Assembly (NCBI RefSeq): GCF_003028415.1 | Contig: NZ_PYSV01000014.1 | Span: 55,984-119,983, forward strand | Direction of reading: 5' to 3' | DNA: 64,000 bases | DNA from: Deinococcus arcticus | GTDB taxonomy: Bacteria > Deinococcota > Deinococci > Deinococcales > Deinococcaceae | Shown here: positions 38,462 through 48,979 of the stretch, piece after piece | How the letters are laid out: each line of letters starts with the position of its first letter | Position numbering within the stretch: position 1 is the stretch's first letter | Notes under the pieces: generated by a model | Seen by the model: the letters and a program-made list of their open reading frames with translations, nothing else | What the model was told of the DNA's origin: nothing | The model's database searches: none | Position numbers and translations under genes: made by a program

Positions 38462-38891
38462 AGCCGTGCGGCTGATGCTGGTGGAGGACAACGAGGCCGA
38501 CGTGTTTCTGATGGAAGCGGCGCTGGAGATGGCTGGTCTGCCGGTACAGTTGCAGGTGGCCCGGGACGGCGAGGACGCCCTGCGGCAGCTGCGCGCGGCC
38601 CTGGGGGGCGGCACCCTGCCGCACCTCATGCTGCTGGACCTGAACATGCCGCGCATCAGCGGCTTCGAGGTGCTGCAAGCGGTGCGCGCCGACCCAGGGC
38701 TGCGCCACCTCGTGGTCGTCGTGTTCACCACCTCCAGCGCACAGGCCGATGTGCAGCGGGCCTACGCCCTGCAGGCCAACTCGTATCTGAGTAAACCGGC
38801 CACCATGACGGAATTCCTGCGGGTGGTGGAACTGCTGGACCTGTACTGGTTCGGCGCGGCCAACCTGCCCCAGAGCCACGCCCCGGCGTAA
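38451..38891 (+). CDS. bphR: Single-domain response regulator, phytochrome partner
   Basis: This 146-residue receiver protein has acidic pocket EDNEAD, phospho-acceptor D63 (LLDLNMPRISG), TTS and K115 (YLSKPATM). There is no output domain, as in Rcp1-type phytochrome regulators. Its start overlaps bphP by 11 bases. It is the only receiver protein in the window, so it may also serve the nearby orphan kinases (inference). Confidence 0.93.
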   Translation: MEREAVRLMLVEDNEADVFLMEAALEMAGLPVQLQVARDGEDALRQLRAALGGGTLPHLMLLDLNMPRISGFEVLQAVRADPGLRHLVVVVFTTSSAQADVQRAYALQANSYLSKPATMTEFLRVVELLDLYWFGAANLPQSHAPA

Positions 38892-39025
38892 CGGGCTGGG
38901 GGGCCCGGCCCCGCCCGTCAGGGGCCCGGCAACATGAAGAGTCCTTCAGGTCTTTCTCGGAAAGAGGGCGAGCCGTCTTAATAAACCCCGAACGGCCGCC
39001 GGCCAGAGCTGACCTAGGCTGGGGC
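38892..39025. other. Intergenic interval after the phytochrome unit
   Basis: A GC-rich stem (GGGGGCCCGGCCCCG region near 38899-38930) could terminate the upstream unit. TAGGCT (39015-39020) lies 5 bases before ATG 39026. Confidence 0.4.
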
Positions 39026-39139
39026 ATGCCTGTGCGTTATCACACATCTTCATGCTCTTTCGCGGGCTGGGCGCCGGTGCTTGGCGCCGCCCACACGGCA
39101 AGGCCTGTTCAGCCTGCCGCGCCCTTGTCCTGTGTCTAA
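39026..39139 (+). CDS. Possible leaderless short ORF (37 aa)
   Basis: ATG 39026 follows TAGGCT by 5 bases and opens MPVRYHTSSCSFAGWAPVLG..., ending at TAA 39137-39139. It may be a leader peptide of the carbohydrate genes. Low support beyond promoter spacing. Confidence 0.3.
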   Translation: MPVRYHTSSCSFAGWAPVLGAAHTARPVQPAAPLSCV

Positions 39140-39153
39140 CCCGGAGGCCCGTC

Positions 39154-39336
39154 ATGACTGAGACCCACCTCCCCCACCCGGTCTGGGCGGCTCGGCGGCC
39201 CGCCCATATGAAGGCCCGTTTGAAGCGGCCCGTCTGGCCCCAGGCCCAGCGCCTGTTCCAGTGCACCCCGGAGGCCCCCATGGGGTCACGCCCCTGCGCC
39301 CTGCGCCGCTGCTGCGGCGCGGCGCAGCCCGCATGA
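39154..39336 (+). CDS. Short upstream ORF (60 aa) coupled to the GH1-RmlD fusion
   Basis: GGAGG precedes ATG 39154. The 60-codon frame (MTETHLPHPVWAARRPAHMK..., ending CALRRCCGAAQPA) is Arg- and Cys-rich at its end, and its TGA overlaps ATG 39333 as ATGA. It could be a small coupled protein or a translation leader. Confidence 0.4.
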   Translation: MTETHLPHPVWAARRPAHMKARLKRPVWPQAQRLFQCTPEAPMGSRPCALRRCCGAAQPA

Positions 39337-41489
39337 CCCGCCCCCCAGCGCTGTGGGCCGGCATCGAGCCCACCGTGAGCCGCGTGGGGGACATGGTGCT
39401 TGACCAGCAGGCGCTGTGCGGCACCGATGAGCGCCCCGAGGACATGGACCGGCTGGCCGATCTGGGGGCCAGCGCCGTGCGCCTCGCGCTGCTGTGGGAG
39501 CGCACAGCGCCGCAAGGTCTGGACCGCGCCGACTGGCGCTGGGCGGACCAGCGCCTCGCGCGCCTGAAGGCCCGGGGGGTGCAGCCTATCGCCGGACTGG
39601 TCCACCACGGCGGTGGCCCCCGGCACACCCACCTGCTGGACCCCGAATTCGTGCCTGGGCTGGTGGCCTACGCCCGCGCAGTGGCCCGGCGGTACCCGGA
39701 TCTGGCGGCCTACACACCAGTGAACGAACCGCTGACCACCGCCCGCTTCTCGGGACTGTACGGGCACTGGTATCCCCACGGCCGCGACGAACGCAGCTGC
39801 TGGCTGGCCCTCAAACACCAGCTGCAGGCCACGGTGCTGGCCATGCAGGCCATCCGCGAGATCAATCCGCAGGCCCAGCTCATCCAGACCGAGGACCTGG
39901 GGCGCACCCACAGCACGCCGCACCTGCAGGCCCAGGCCGACTTTGAAAATGAGCGGCGCTGGCTCACCTTCGATCTGCTGCTGGGCCGCGTCACCCGGGA
40001 CCATCCGCTCTGGGGGTACCTGCGCTGGTCGGGGGCCACTGAGGATGAACTGCTGTGGTTTGCCGATCACCCCTGTGCGCCGGACGTGCTGGGGCTGAAT
40101 GTCTACGTGACCGGCGAGCGCTTTCTGGACGAGCGGCTGGCGCGTTACCCGGCGTGTACCCACGGCGGGAATGGCCGCGAGCACTACGCCGATGTGGAAG
40201 CGGTGCGGGTGCTGGGCGCGCCGCACGGCGGCCCCCGGGCCCGGCTGCTGGAGGCCCACGCCCGCTATGGCCGCCCCCTGGCCATCACCGAGGTGCACCT
40301 GAACTGCACCCGTGAAGAGCAACTGCGCTGGTTCTGGGCCGCGTGGCAGGGCGCGCAAGGCGCCCAGGCCCAGGGCGCCGATGTGCGCGCCGTGACCGCC
40401 TGGGCCGCGTTCGGGGCGTTCGAGTGGAACAGCCTGCTGACCCGCCGGGAAGGCCACTACGAAAGCGGGCTGTGGGACGTGCGCGCGCCCCAGCCGCGCC
40501 CCACGGCGCTGGCGCAGCTGGCGCGGGCACTGGCCCACGACGCGCCGGTCAGCGCGCTGGCGCTGTCTCCCGGCTGGTGGGCGCGGGCGGGGCGCCTGCT
40601 GTACCCGCCGCAGGGCGAGGTGCAGGCCCAGCCTGCTGGTGGCCCGCCGCTGCTGATCGTGGGCGCAGGCGGGCCCCTGGACCAGACCCTGCGCGACATC
40701 TGCGCGGTGCGGGGCCTGCCCACGGTGACCCTGAACCCACATGCCTGGGCCGGTCTGGCGCCGGCGGCGCGCGCGGCGGTGCTGGGGGCCGCCTCACCCT
40801 GGGCGGTGGTCAACCTGCCCGGCGGCGTGGTGGGGCGCGGGGCGGCGCGGCTGGCCAGCGCCTGCGCGGCGCAGGGCCTGCCCCTGCTGAGCTTCTCTGG
40901 GGCCGGGGTGTTTGGCCGCGCTGGGGCGGCGGCCCACGCCGAGCATGATCCGGTGGCCCCCGCCGACCCCGCCGCGCGGCAGCTGGCCCAGACCGAGCGC
41001 TGGGTACTGGCCCGCTGCCCGCAGGCGCTGGTGGTGCGCGCCGGGGCCCTGTTCGGCACGGGCGCTCCCCAGGACAGCGGCGTGCTGGCCCTGGGCGCGC
41101 CGTCCACTGGGGGAGGGCTGGCCCGGGACCTCCTGATCTCGCCGGTGTACGCGCCGGACCTGCTGCACGAGGCCCTGAACCTGCTGCTGGACGGCGAGCG
41201 CGGGGTGTGGCACCTGACCCACGGCGCGCCGCTCACCACCGCGGCGTGGCAGCGGGCGCTGGCCGGGTGGCCGGGTCAGGGAACCGGGCCGGCACTGGCT
41301 GGGGCGGCGCCCACCGGGCCAGCTCTTTCCGTGCCCGACCCGGCCCTGCGCAGTGAGCGCGGCTGGCCACTGCCGCCGCTGGCGCAGGCGCTGGAGCGCT
41401 GGTGGGCCAGCGGCCCAGAACAGACCCCTTCCCTCCCCTGCCCGCCGGCGCCCCAGGCTGCCCCCTGGCGGGTTCCACCGCCCGCCTGA
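39333..41489 (+). CDS. Fusion of a family 1 glycosidase-like domain and an RmlD-like reductase domain
   Basis: The 718-residue product has a TIM-barrel GH1-like N-terminal part (residues 1-400). TPVNEPLTTA carries the acid/base Glu132, and LAITEVHLNC carries the nucleophile position Glu320. After a linker, a C-terminal NAD(P)-binding part (about 440-690) resembles dTDP-4-dehydrorhamnose reductase (LLIVGAGGPLDQTL, VNLPGG, LLSFSGAGVFG, ISPVYAPDLLHEALNLLL). The usual YxxxK of the SDR-type RmlD is not clear, so this half may only bind nucleotide. It heads the carbohydrate gene group. Both activities are inferred from family resemblance. Confidence 0.8.
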   Translation: MTRPPALWAGIEPTVSRVGDMVLDQQALCGTDERPEDMDRLADLGASAVRLALLWERTAPQGLDRADWRWADQRLARLKARGVQPIAGLVHHGGGPRHTHLLDPEFVPGLVAYARAVARRYPDLAAYTPVNEPLTTARFSGLYGHWYPHGRDERSCWLALKHQLQATVLAMQAIREINPQAQLIQTEDLGRTHSTPHLQAQADFENERRWLTFDLLLGRVTRDHPLWGYLRWSGATEDELLWFADHPCAPDVLGLNVYVTGERFLDERLARYPACTHGGNGREHYADVEAVRVLGAPHGGPRARLLEAHARYGRPLAITEVHLNCTREEQLRWFWAAWQGAQGAQAQGADVRAVTAWAAFGAFEWNSLLTRREGHYESGLWDVRAPQPRPTALAQLARALAHDAPVSALALSPGWWARAGRLLYPPQGEVQAQPAGGPPLLIVGAGGPLDQTLRDICAVRGLPTVTLNPHAWAGLAPAARAAVLGAASPWAVVNLPGGVVGRGAARLASACAAQGLPLLSFSGAGVFGRAGAAAHAEHDPVAPADPAARQLAQTERWVLARCPQALVVRAGALFGTGAPQDSGVLALGAPSTGGGLARDLLISPVYAPDLLHEALNLLLDGERGVWHLTHGAPLTTAAWQRALAGWPGQGTGPALAGAAPTGPALSVPDPALRSERGWPLPPLAQALERWWASGPEQTPSLPCPPAPQAAPWRVPPPA

Positions 41490-41623
41490 AGCCGGGGTGC
41501 CCGGGCCAGGGCACATGAACCGGGCTTTAGCTGCGCCTCTCCTGGCCTGTGGCGCTGGCCCCCAGACTAAGCAGCGGCCGACCCTTCCGCCTTCCCTTCA
41601 CCTTGTTCATTTCAGGAGTTTTC

Positions 41624-42532
41624 ATGACGCCAGACACCCCCAGCCCGGAGCAGCAACCCGAAACCGCCCCCGCCGACCAGATGCCCCAGGACACGCCCGC
41701 CGAGACGCAGAAGCAGCAGCCGGGCGTGGAAGCCGACATGAGCCTGGCGCCGGTGGTGATCCGTGAAGGGTACCGGGGCAGCGACAAGCTGGCGGGCAAG
41801 GTGGCCCTGATTACCGGCGGGGACAGCGGCATTGGCCGCGCCGTGGCGGTGCATTTTGCGCGCGAAGGCGCGGACGTGGCCATCGTCTACCTCGACGAGG
41901 ACGGGGACGCCCGCGCCACCCTGGCCATGATTGAGGCCGAGGGGCGCCGGGGCCTGCTGCTGGCCGGTGATGTGGGCGACCCCGCATTCTGCCAGAGCGC
42001 CGTGCAGCGCACGGTGGACACCCTGGGTGGCCTGAACGTGCTGGTGAACAATGCCGCCGAGCAGCACCCACAAAAGAGCGTCGCGGACATCACACCCGAG
42101 CAGCTGGAGCGCACCTTCCGCACCAATATCTTTGCCATGTTCTATCTGGTGCAGGCCGCGCTGCCCCACCTGAAAGCGGGCGACTGCATCGTGAACACCA
42201 CCAGCGTCACGGCGTACCGGGGCAGCCCCGAACTGCTGGATTATTCCAGTACCAAGGGCGCCATCGTGGCCTTTACCCGCAGCCTCAGCGGCAACTTGGC
42301 CGAGCAGAAGATTCGCGTGAATGCCGTGGCGCCCGGGCCCATCTGGACCCCGCTGATTCCCAGCACGTTTGATGCCGAGAAGGTGGGCTCTTTTGGCCAG
42401 GACGTGCCGCTGGGCCGGGCCGGGCAGCCCGCCGAGGTGGCCCCGGCCTTTGTGTTCCTGGCTTCAGAAGACAGCACCTACATCACCGGGCAGGTCATTC
42501 ACCCCAACGGCGGCGAACTCATCAACGGGTAG
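41624..42532 (+). CDS. Short-chain dehydrogenase/reductase (general-stress type)
   Basis: This 302-residue SDR has a polar N-terminal tail (MTPDTPSPEQQPETAPADQM), Rossmann motif GGDSGIGRAVAVHFA, NNAAEQHPQKS, catalytic DYSSTKGAI (YxxxK) and APGPIWTPLIPS. It matches the long-tail SDRs often annotated as glucose dehydrogenase-like or stress protein 39; the substrate is unknown. CAGGAG precedes ATG 41624. Confidence 0.88.
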   Translation: MTPDTPSPEQQPETAPADQMPQDTPAETQKQQPGVEADMSLAPVVIREGYRGSDKLAGKVALITGGDSGIGRAVAVHFAREGADVAIVYLDEDGDARATLAMIEAEGRRGLLLAGDVGDPAFCQSAVQRTVDTLGGLNVLVNNAAEQHPQKSVADITPEQLERTFRTNIFAMFYLVQAALPHLKAGDCIVNTTSVTAYRGSPELLDYSSTKGAIVAFTRSLSGNLAEQKIRVNAVAPGPIWTPLIPSTFDAEKVGSFGQDVPLGRAGQPAEVAPAFVFLASEDSTYITGQVIHPNGGELING

Positions 42533-42754
42533 GACCGGACCGGGGCAGCAGTGTGGGTCACCGCTTCTGGGGGTGGCCCCACGACATGAAGCGTTCTTTA
42601 CCTGCATCCGGACCTAGCGTAAGAAGAATTAAAGATCAGCGAAAACAGCGTGCAGGACGCGCCGTTTATAGTCAACCCTATCGGCACAACAGCGGAGTGC
42701 TGTTTCCCACTTTTTCCCTTCTCTACATGCCCGCGTTCTGGGCAGGAGGCCCCT

Positions 42755-43919
42755 ATGTCCCGTCTTCAGTCATCCTGCCCGGCCCTGGTGGTCCTGGCCC
42801 ATCTGCGCTGGGACTTCGTGTTTCAGCGGCCCCAGCACCTCATGACCCACGCCGCCCGCACCCGCACGGTGTATTACGTGGAAGAGCCCTTCTTCGGCGA
42901 GTGGCGCGACCGCCTGGACGTGCGCCGCGAGCCTTCGGGGGTGGTGGTCTGCACGCCGCACATCGAGGTGGGCCACAGCCCGGCCGAGTCTCAGGCCCGC
43001 ACCGCTGCCCTGCTGGCCGAGTTTCTGGACGCCGAGGACACCCCGGAGTACGACCTGTGGGTGTACACGCCCATGGAACTGCCGGTGGCGGCCCTGCTGA
43101 CCCCGCGCACCGTGATTTACGACTGCATGGACGAACTGGCCAATTTTCACGGCGCCCCCCCCGAACTGCGCGCCCGCGAGGACGAGCTGTTTCGCCGCGC
43201 CGACGTGGTCTTCACGGGCGGCCACCGCCTGTATGAAGCCAAGACCGCCCGGCACCCCAATGTGCACCCCTTTCCTTCCAGTGTAGATACCGCCCACTTC
43301 CGGCAGGCCCGTGCGCTGCCGCCGCAGCCCGCGGACCAGGCCGGCATTCCGGGGCCGCGCCTGGGCTTTGCCGGCGTGATTGACGAGCGCCTGGACGTGG
43401 CCCTGCTGGGCGAGGTGGCGCGGCGCCGCCCGGAGTGGCAGTTTGTGCTGATTGGCCCCGTGGTCAAGATTGACCCGGCCACGCTGCCGCAGGGCCCCAA
43501 TCTGCACTACCTGGGCATGAAGCCGTACGCCGAACTGCCCGTGTACTTTGCCCACTGGGACGTGGGGCTGCTGCCCTTCGCCCACAACCCCGCCACCGAG
43601 TTCATCAGCCCCACCAAGACGCCCGAGTACCTCGCCGCGGGCCTGAGCGTGGTGTCTACCGGCATCCGCGACGTGGTGCGCCCCTACGGCGAGCGCGATC
43701 TGGTGCGCATTGCCGACGGTGCAGACGCTTTTGAAGCCGCCTGCGCCGCTGCTCTGGCCGAGCGCGGCACTCCGGCGGCCGCCCACCGCCTGGAGCGCGC
43801 CGACGCCGTGCTGGCACAGCAGTCCTGGGACGCCACGTGGCAGGCCATGGACCGGCACATTGAGCCGCTGGCCGCCCAGCCCACGGCCCGTGTGGCCAGC
43901 CCCCTGATGGCAGGCGCCA

Positions 43920-43927
<8 letters not shown>
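42755..43927 (+). CDS. Glycosyltransferase (GT-B fold)
   Basis: This 390-residue protein has the RWDFVFQRPQHLMTHAA start common to a class of cell-surface glycosyltransferases, a central linker (RLGFAGVIDERLDVALL) and a C-terminal nucleotide-sugar domain with the FISPTKTPEYLAAGLSVVST donor-binding helix. It overlaps glf by 8 bases, so it may use UDP-galactofuranose or build the glycan it ends up in. GGAGG precedes ATG 42755. Confidence 0.85.
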
Positions 43928-45095
<1,168 letters not shown>

Positions 45096-45116
45096 GCACC
45101 TTCTGGCCTGGCTGGC

Positions 45117-45157
45117 AAGCCACCCGTCTGCGCGGAACAGCCGCAGACGGGTGGCTT
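45117..45157 (+). terminator. Intrinsic-type terminator after glf
   Basis: AAGCCACCCGTCTGCG pairs perfectly with CGCAGACGGGTGGCTT across a 9-base loop, followed by CCTTCT. It is 22 bases past the glf stop codon. Confidence 0.8.
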
Positions 45158-45191
45158 CCTTCTGGCAAAGGGAAGACAAGGGCGTGCACTT

Positions 45192-45328
45192 ATACGGATT
45201 CCGAAAAAGTCCGTAATACATTACGAACTTTTTCCGACCGGAGGGAGAAGGAAAAGTGACGGAGTTCCGGGAATTGGAGGAACATCCAGTTCTTTTCTGG
45301 ATGTTACGGAAATGGACGGAATCCGTAT
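45192..45328 (+). repeat. Family A mosaic repeat, short form (copy A4)
   Basis: It runs from ATACGGATTCCG to CGGAATCCGTAT with near-perfect terminal inverted repeats. The 3' stem AACATCCAG/CTGGATGTT differs from A3a (AACATCCGG/CCGGATGTT) by a compensatory pair, and the 5' stem has GAAAAAGT/ACTTTTTC in place of AATT pairs. Confidence 0.9.
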
Positions 45329-45445
45329 TACACGGACTGCCGTCTGTTCCGCCGACACAGCGGCTCTGTTCCGATGTGCCGACGCCACACCCGGAACCCG
45401 TGTTCCGCCTGCTGGCGCTGCGAAGCCGCTCTGCGAGTTCGTATG

Positions 45446-45579
45446 ATACGGATTCCGGATAATCCGTTACAGCCCCTCCGCGTCGCTTCGGTGCTTCCAC
45501 TGCTATCCGTCACCGTTTCTCCTTCTCCCTTCGGTCGGGTTAATCAGTTATTCCATAACTGATTAACCGGAATCCTTAT
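45446..45579 (+). repeat. Related terminal-inverted-repeat element with a 14-bp perfect hairpin
   Basis: The ends ATACGGATTCCGG and CCGGAATCCTTAT resemble family A but the interior differs. Inside, GGTTAATCAGTTAT (45538-45551) pairs perfectly with 45555-45568 across a 3-base loop. It lies between the convergent glf and kinase genes and may act as a bidirectional terminator. Confidence 0.7.
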
Positions 45580-45652
45580 GAGCCGAGGCTCACCCTCTGC
45601 GGGTGGCCAGCCGGCGTGCAGGAGAGCCGCCGCCACCTGCGCAGCGCCCGCT

Positions 45653-48600
45653 TCAGGCCGCAGGCAGGGTAAAGAAGAAGGTGGAACCGGCTCCCGGGGT
45701 GCTGTCCAGCCACAGCCGCCCGCCATGCCGCTCCACGATCTTCTTGCACACCGCCAGCCCGATGCCGGTGCCCTCGTACCGCTCGCGGCCATGCAGGCGC
45801 TGAAAAATCACGAAGATGCGCTCGAAATACTGCGGCTCAATGCCAATGCCGTTGTCCTGCACGGCAAAGCGCCAGTTGGGGCCGTCCGGCTCAGCGGTCA
45901 CCTGAATGCAGGGGGGCACGCCGGGGCGCGCATACTTCAGGCCGTTGCCCAGAAGGTTCTGGAACAGTTGATCAAGTTGCTGGGCATCCACCATCACCAC
46001 GGGCAAGGGGCCCCGGGTCACGGCGGCGCCGGGGCCCTCGCCCTGCAGGCGACCGGCCACCCGGTCAAACACGGCGGCTGCATCCACGGGCGACAGAGGG
46101 CGCCGCTCGGTGTGCACCCGGGAAAAGGCCAGCAGGTCGTCCACAAGACGTTTCATGTGCTCGCCGCTCTCCACGATCTGCCGCAGATACAGTCGCCCGC
46201 GCTCGTCCAGGCCCTCGCCGTAGCGCTGGTCAATCAGGGCGGCGAAACTGGCCACCGAGCGAATGGGCGCCTGCAGGTCGTGCGAGGCGATGTAGGCAAA
46301 CTGTTCCAGTTCGGCGTTGCTGCGCTCCAGTTCGCGGGTGCGCTCGGCCAGCAGCGCCACGCCCTCGGCGCGTTCCAGCGCCAGCCCCAGGCTGCGCACC
46401 ACCGATTCCAGCGCCGCCTGGTCGGGCCGGGTCCAGCGGCGCACCCCGCCAAAGAGCACCACCGCGAACACCCCACGCGGCTGCCCGTTGACCATCACCG
46501 GCAGGGTGGCCGAGGCCCCCAGGTGCGCCACCAGCTCGTCCAGGTGATCGGTGTCGCGGGCATACTGGTCCTGGTAATAGGGCGCGCCGCTGCGGTAGGG
46601 AATCAGGAGGTTGTTGGCCTCTTCAAACGGCAGCCCGGCGTCGGCCGCCGCCTGCAGGGCCGGGCTGCGCAGGTCGCCAGTCTGGCTGTGCAGCACCCAG
46701 CGGTCGCCCTGCGGCTCGAAGTACAGCGCGTAGCCCTCGGGCAGCAGCGAGAGCACCACCGCCTGCGCACGCTGAATCAGAACGTAGGGGTCGCCCTCCA
46801 CACTCAGGTCGCGTGTGAGGTCAGCAAAGCCCTCCAGGGCCCGGCTGCGGGCGTCCAGCTCCGCTGCCTGCCGGGCCTGCCGGCTGGCCTGCTCAGCGCG
46901 TTCCACCGCGAGGTCCAGGCCGCGCCCCACTGAGCGGAAGATCGCGCGGTCGCGGTCGGTCCACTGCGCCGTGGTCTTGAGACCAATGGTGAAAAAGCCC
47001 CGCATCTGGCCGCCGGCCACCACAGGATAGGCTGCCACGGTGCCGTAGACCTCGCTGTGTTTCACGCGCTCGTCGGCCGCGTCCCAGCGCTCGATGAACA
47101 TGGGGGCGTGGGTGCGCAGCAGTTCGGCAATAAACGGGGTGTCGCTGGGCAGCCCGGCCCGCAGCGCCGCCAGAAAGATGGGCCGCTCGTCTAAGTCGGC
47201 AGTCCAGGTTTGCAGGGTCCAGCGGTCCCCCTCGCACCCGTAGTAGCCGCCCGAACAGTCGGCAAAACGGGTGCGCAGCACGTCCACGGCGCGGGCGGCC
47301 AGCCGCACCGTGTCGGTTTCTGCGCCCACGGCCTCGCTAAAGGCCACAAAGGCGTCCAGCGAAGCCCGCTCTTCTTCCAGGGCCCGGCTGCGCCCCGCCC
47401 GCTCCAGCGACAGGCCCAGGCTACTGACGGCCGTGTCCAGCGTGGCCCGGTCGGCGCGGGTCCAGGGGCGCTGGACTTTCAGGCTGTAGCCGAACATGCC
47501 GCGCAGTTGCCCGCCCACCCGCACCGGCAGCGCCGCCGTGGAGGCCAGCGCCTCGACGCCCGGCACGCCGTGGTCCAGCGCCGGATCATAGGCGTCCTGG
47601 TAAAAGGGCGCGCCGCTTTCCCAGGGAATGCGGAAATTCTGCACCGTGTCGTAGGGCAGGGCCGAGTCCAGTGAGTGCTGGATGGTCACGTCCTCCGGGC
47701 TGCCCACCTGCGAGCGCAGGCGCCACACCGGGCCGTCCAGTTCGTAGTACACCGCAAAGCCCTCGCCCAGCAATTCGGTGACGGCCGTCTGGGCGCGGCG
47801 GATCAGCACCTCGGGTCTGGACTCCTGGCTGCGGGCCAGTTCGGCAAAGCGTTCCAGCGCCAGGGTGCGGGCCTCCAGTTCGGCATTCTGGGTTTCCAGG
47901 CGCCGGGCCTGTTCGGCCCGCTCCAGGGCCAGGGTCAGGCCCCGCGCCACCGCGCGCACCAGGGCACGGTCGGGCTCCGTCCACCGCTGCTGGTGGCGGT
48001 CCGCCATGCCCACGATGCCGCGCACTTCCCCGTTCACCAGCAGGGGGACCGTGGCCCCGGTACCGAACTCCTGGGTGTGGTCAATGCCCTCCTGCTGCGG
48101 GTTCCAGGCGTCGCGGAACACCGGCTGCCGGGTGCGCAGCACCTCTTCAAAGATAGGGGTGTCGGCCGGAAATCCCGCTGTGATCATGGCCTGCTGGGCG
48201 GCGCTGTGGTTGTCGCTCCAGTTCTGGGCCTGCCAGCGGCCAGCCGCCGGAATGTAGGCGTAGTAGGAGACGTTGCTGTGCGGAAAGCGGGCGCGCAGCA
48301 CCTCAATGGCCTGCTGCGCCAGGGTGGGCACATGGGTCTGGGTGCCCACGGCCTCGGTAAAGGCCACAAAGGCTTCCTGGGCACGGGCCTCCGTGACGGC
48401 GCGCGCCGCCCGCACCTCCACCTGCCGCTGCAGATCGGTCATCAACCCGGCGCGCCCCAGCGCAATGGCGCACTGCGCCGCCAGAATGCGCAAAAAGCGC
48501 TGCTCTGCCGGGGTGAAGTGGTGCGGCTCCTTGAAATCCAGAATCACGGTGCCCAGGGGCCGCTGGTCCAGGAACATGGGCAGCACGGCCGTGGCCACCG

Positions 48601-48973
48601 CTGCCTGTCCGCCCATGCGGGCTTCCAGCTCAGGGTGCGCGCGCAGCAGCTCGCCTTCCTGCTCAAAGAACAGGGCCTCGCGGCGGGCCAGGGCGTCCCC
48701 GGCAGGCACGTTGCCGTCCAGGGGGCCATCCTGCCACAGTGTGTGGGCGCCCTCGTCGTAGCCGTGCCGGGCTGCCACCCGCAGCTGCGTGCCGTCCTCG
48801 TCTACCAGCAGCACTGCGCCGGCTCTGGCGTCCAGCGCCTGCAGCGCCGGGGTCAGCACCACGGCAAACACCTCAGACTGGGTCTGGGCGGCGGCTAGCG
48901 CCTCGGTGACCGCCTGCAGGCGCTCGCTCAGGACAGACGTGGCCTCAGGTGACGCAGCAGACGGGCTGAACAC
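45653..48973 (-). CDS. Multi-GAF sensor histidine kinase (about five GAF domains)
   Basis: This 1106-residue soluble kinase has a first GAF (LTPALQALDARAGAVLLVDEDG), then an alternating series of two GAF types repeated twice (AFVAFTEAVGTQTHVPTLAQQA / AFVAFSEAVGAETDTVRLAARA, and EVLIRRAQTAVTELLGEGFA / YVLIQRAQAVVLSLLPEGYA). HisKA follows with H898 (IASHDLQAPIRS), and HATPase ([22 protein letters not shown]). The repeated pair suggests internal duplication. The start is GTG 48973, 6 bases after TATTCT. The in-frame ATG at 49063 lies inside a family B repeat and is unlikely. No adjacent regulator. Confidence 0.88.
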   Translation of the reverse strand: MFSPSAASPEATSVLSERLQAVTEALAAAQTQSEVFAVVLTPALQALDARAGAVLLVDEDGTQLRVAARHGYDEGAHTLWQDGPLDGNVPAGDALARREALFFEQEGELLRAHPELEARMGGQAAVATAVLPMFLDQRPLGTVILDFKEPHHFTPAEQRFLRILAAQCAIALGRAGLMTDLQRQVEVRAARAVTEARAQEAFVAFTEAVGTQTHVPTLAQQAIEVLRARFPHSNVSYYAYIPAAGRWQAQNWSDNHSAAQQAMITAGFPADTPIFEEVLRTRQPVFRDAWNPQQEGIDHTQEFGTGATVPLLVNGEVRGIVGMADRHQQRWTEPDRALVRAVARGLTLALERAEQARRLETQNAELEARTLALERFAELARSQESRPEVLIRRAQTAVTELLGEGFAVYYELDGPVWRLRSQVGSPEDVTIQHSLDSALPYDTVQNFRIPWESGAPFYQDAYDPALDHGVPGVEALASTAALPVRVGGQLRGMFGYSLKVQRPWTRADRATLDTAVSSLGLSLERAGRSRALEEERASLDAFVAFSEAVGAETDTVRLAARAVDVLRTRFADCSGGYYGCEGDRWTLQTWTADLDERPIFLAALRAGLPSDTPFIAELLRTHAPMFIERWDAADERVKHSEVYGTVAAYPVVAGGQMRGFFTIGLKTTAQWTDRDRAIFRSVGRGLDLAVERAEQASRQARQAAELDARSRALEGFADLTRDLSVEGDPYVLIQRAQAVVLSLLPEGYALYFEPQGDRWVLHSQTGDLRSPALQAAADAGLPFEEANNLLIPYRSGAPYYQDQYARDTDHLDELVAHLGASATLPVMVNGQPRGVFAVVLFGGVRRWTRPDQAALESVVRSLGLALERAEGVALLAERTRELERSNAELEQFAYIASHDLQAPIRSVASFAALIDQRYGEGLDERGRLYLRQIVESGEHMKRLVDDLLAFSRVHTERRPLSPVDAAAVFDRVAGRLQGEGPGAAVTRGPLPVVMVDAQQLDQLFQNLLGNGLKYARPGVPPCIQVTAEPDGPNWRFAVQDNGIGIEPQYFERIFVIFQRLHGRERYEGTGIGLAVCKKIVERHGGRLWLDSTPGAGSTFFFTLPAA

Positions 48974-48979
48974 CGCTCC

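Noticed and set aside
36068..38731. 887-codon minus-strand frame
   Set aside because: Antisense shadow of bphP, which has all phytochrome motifs in frame.
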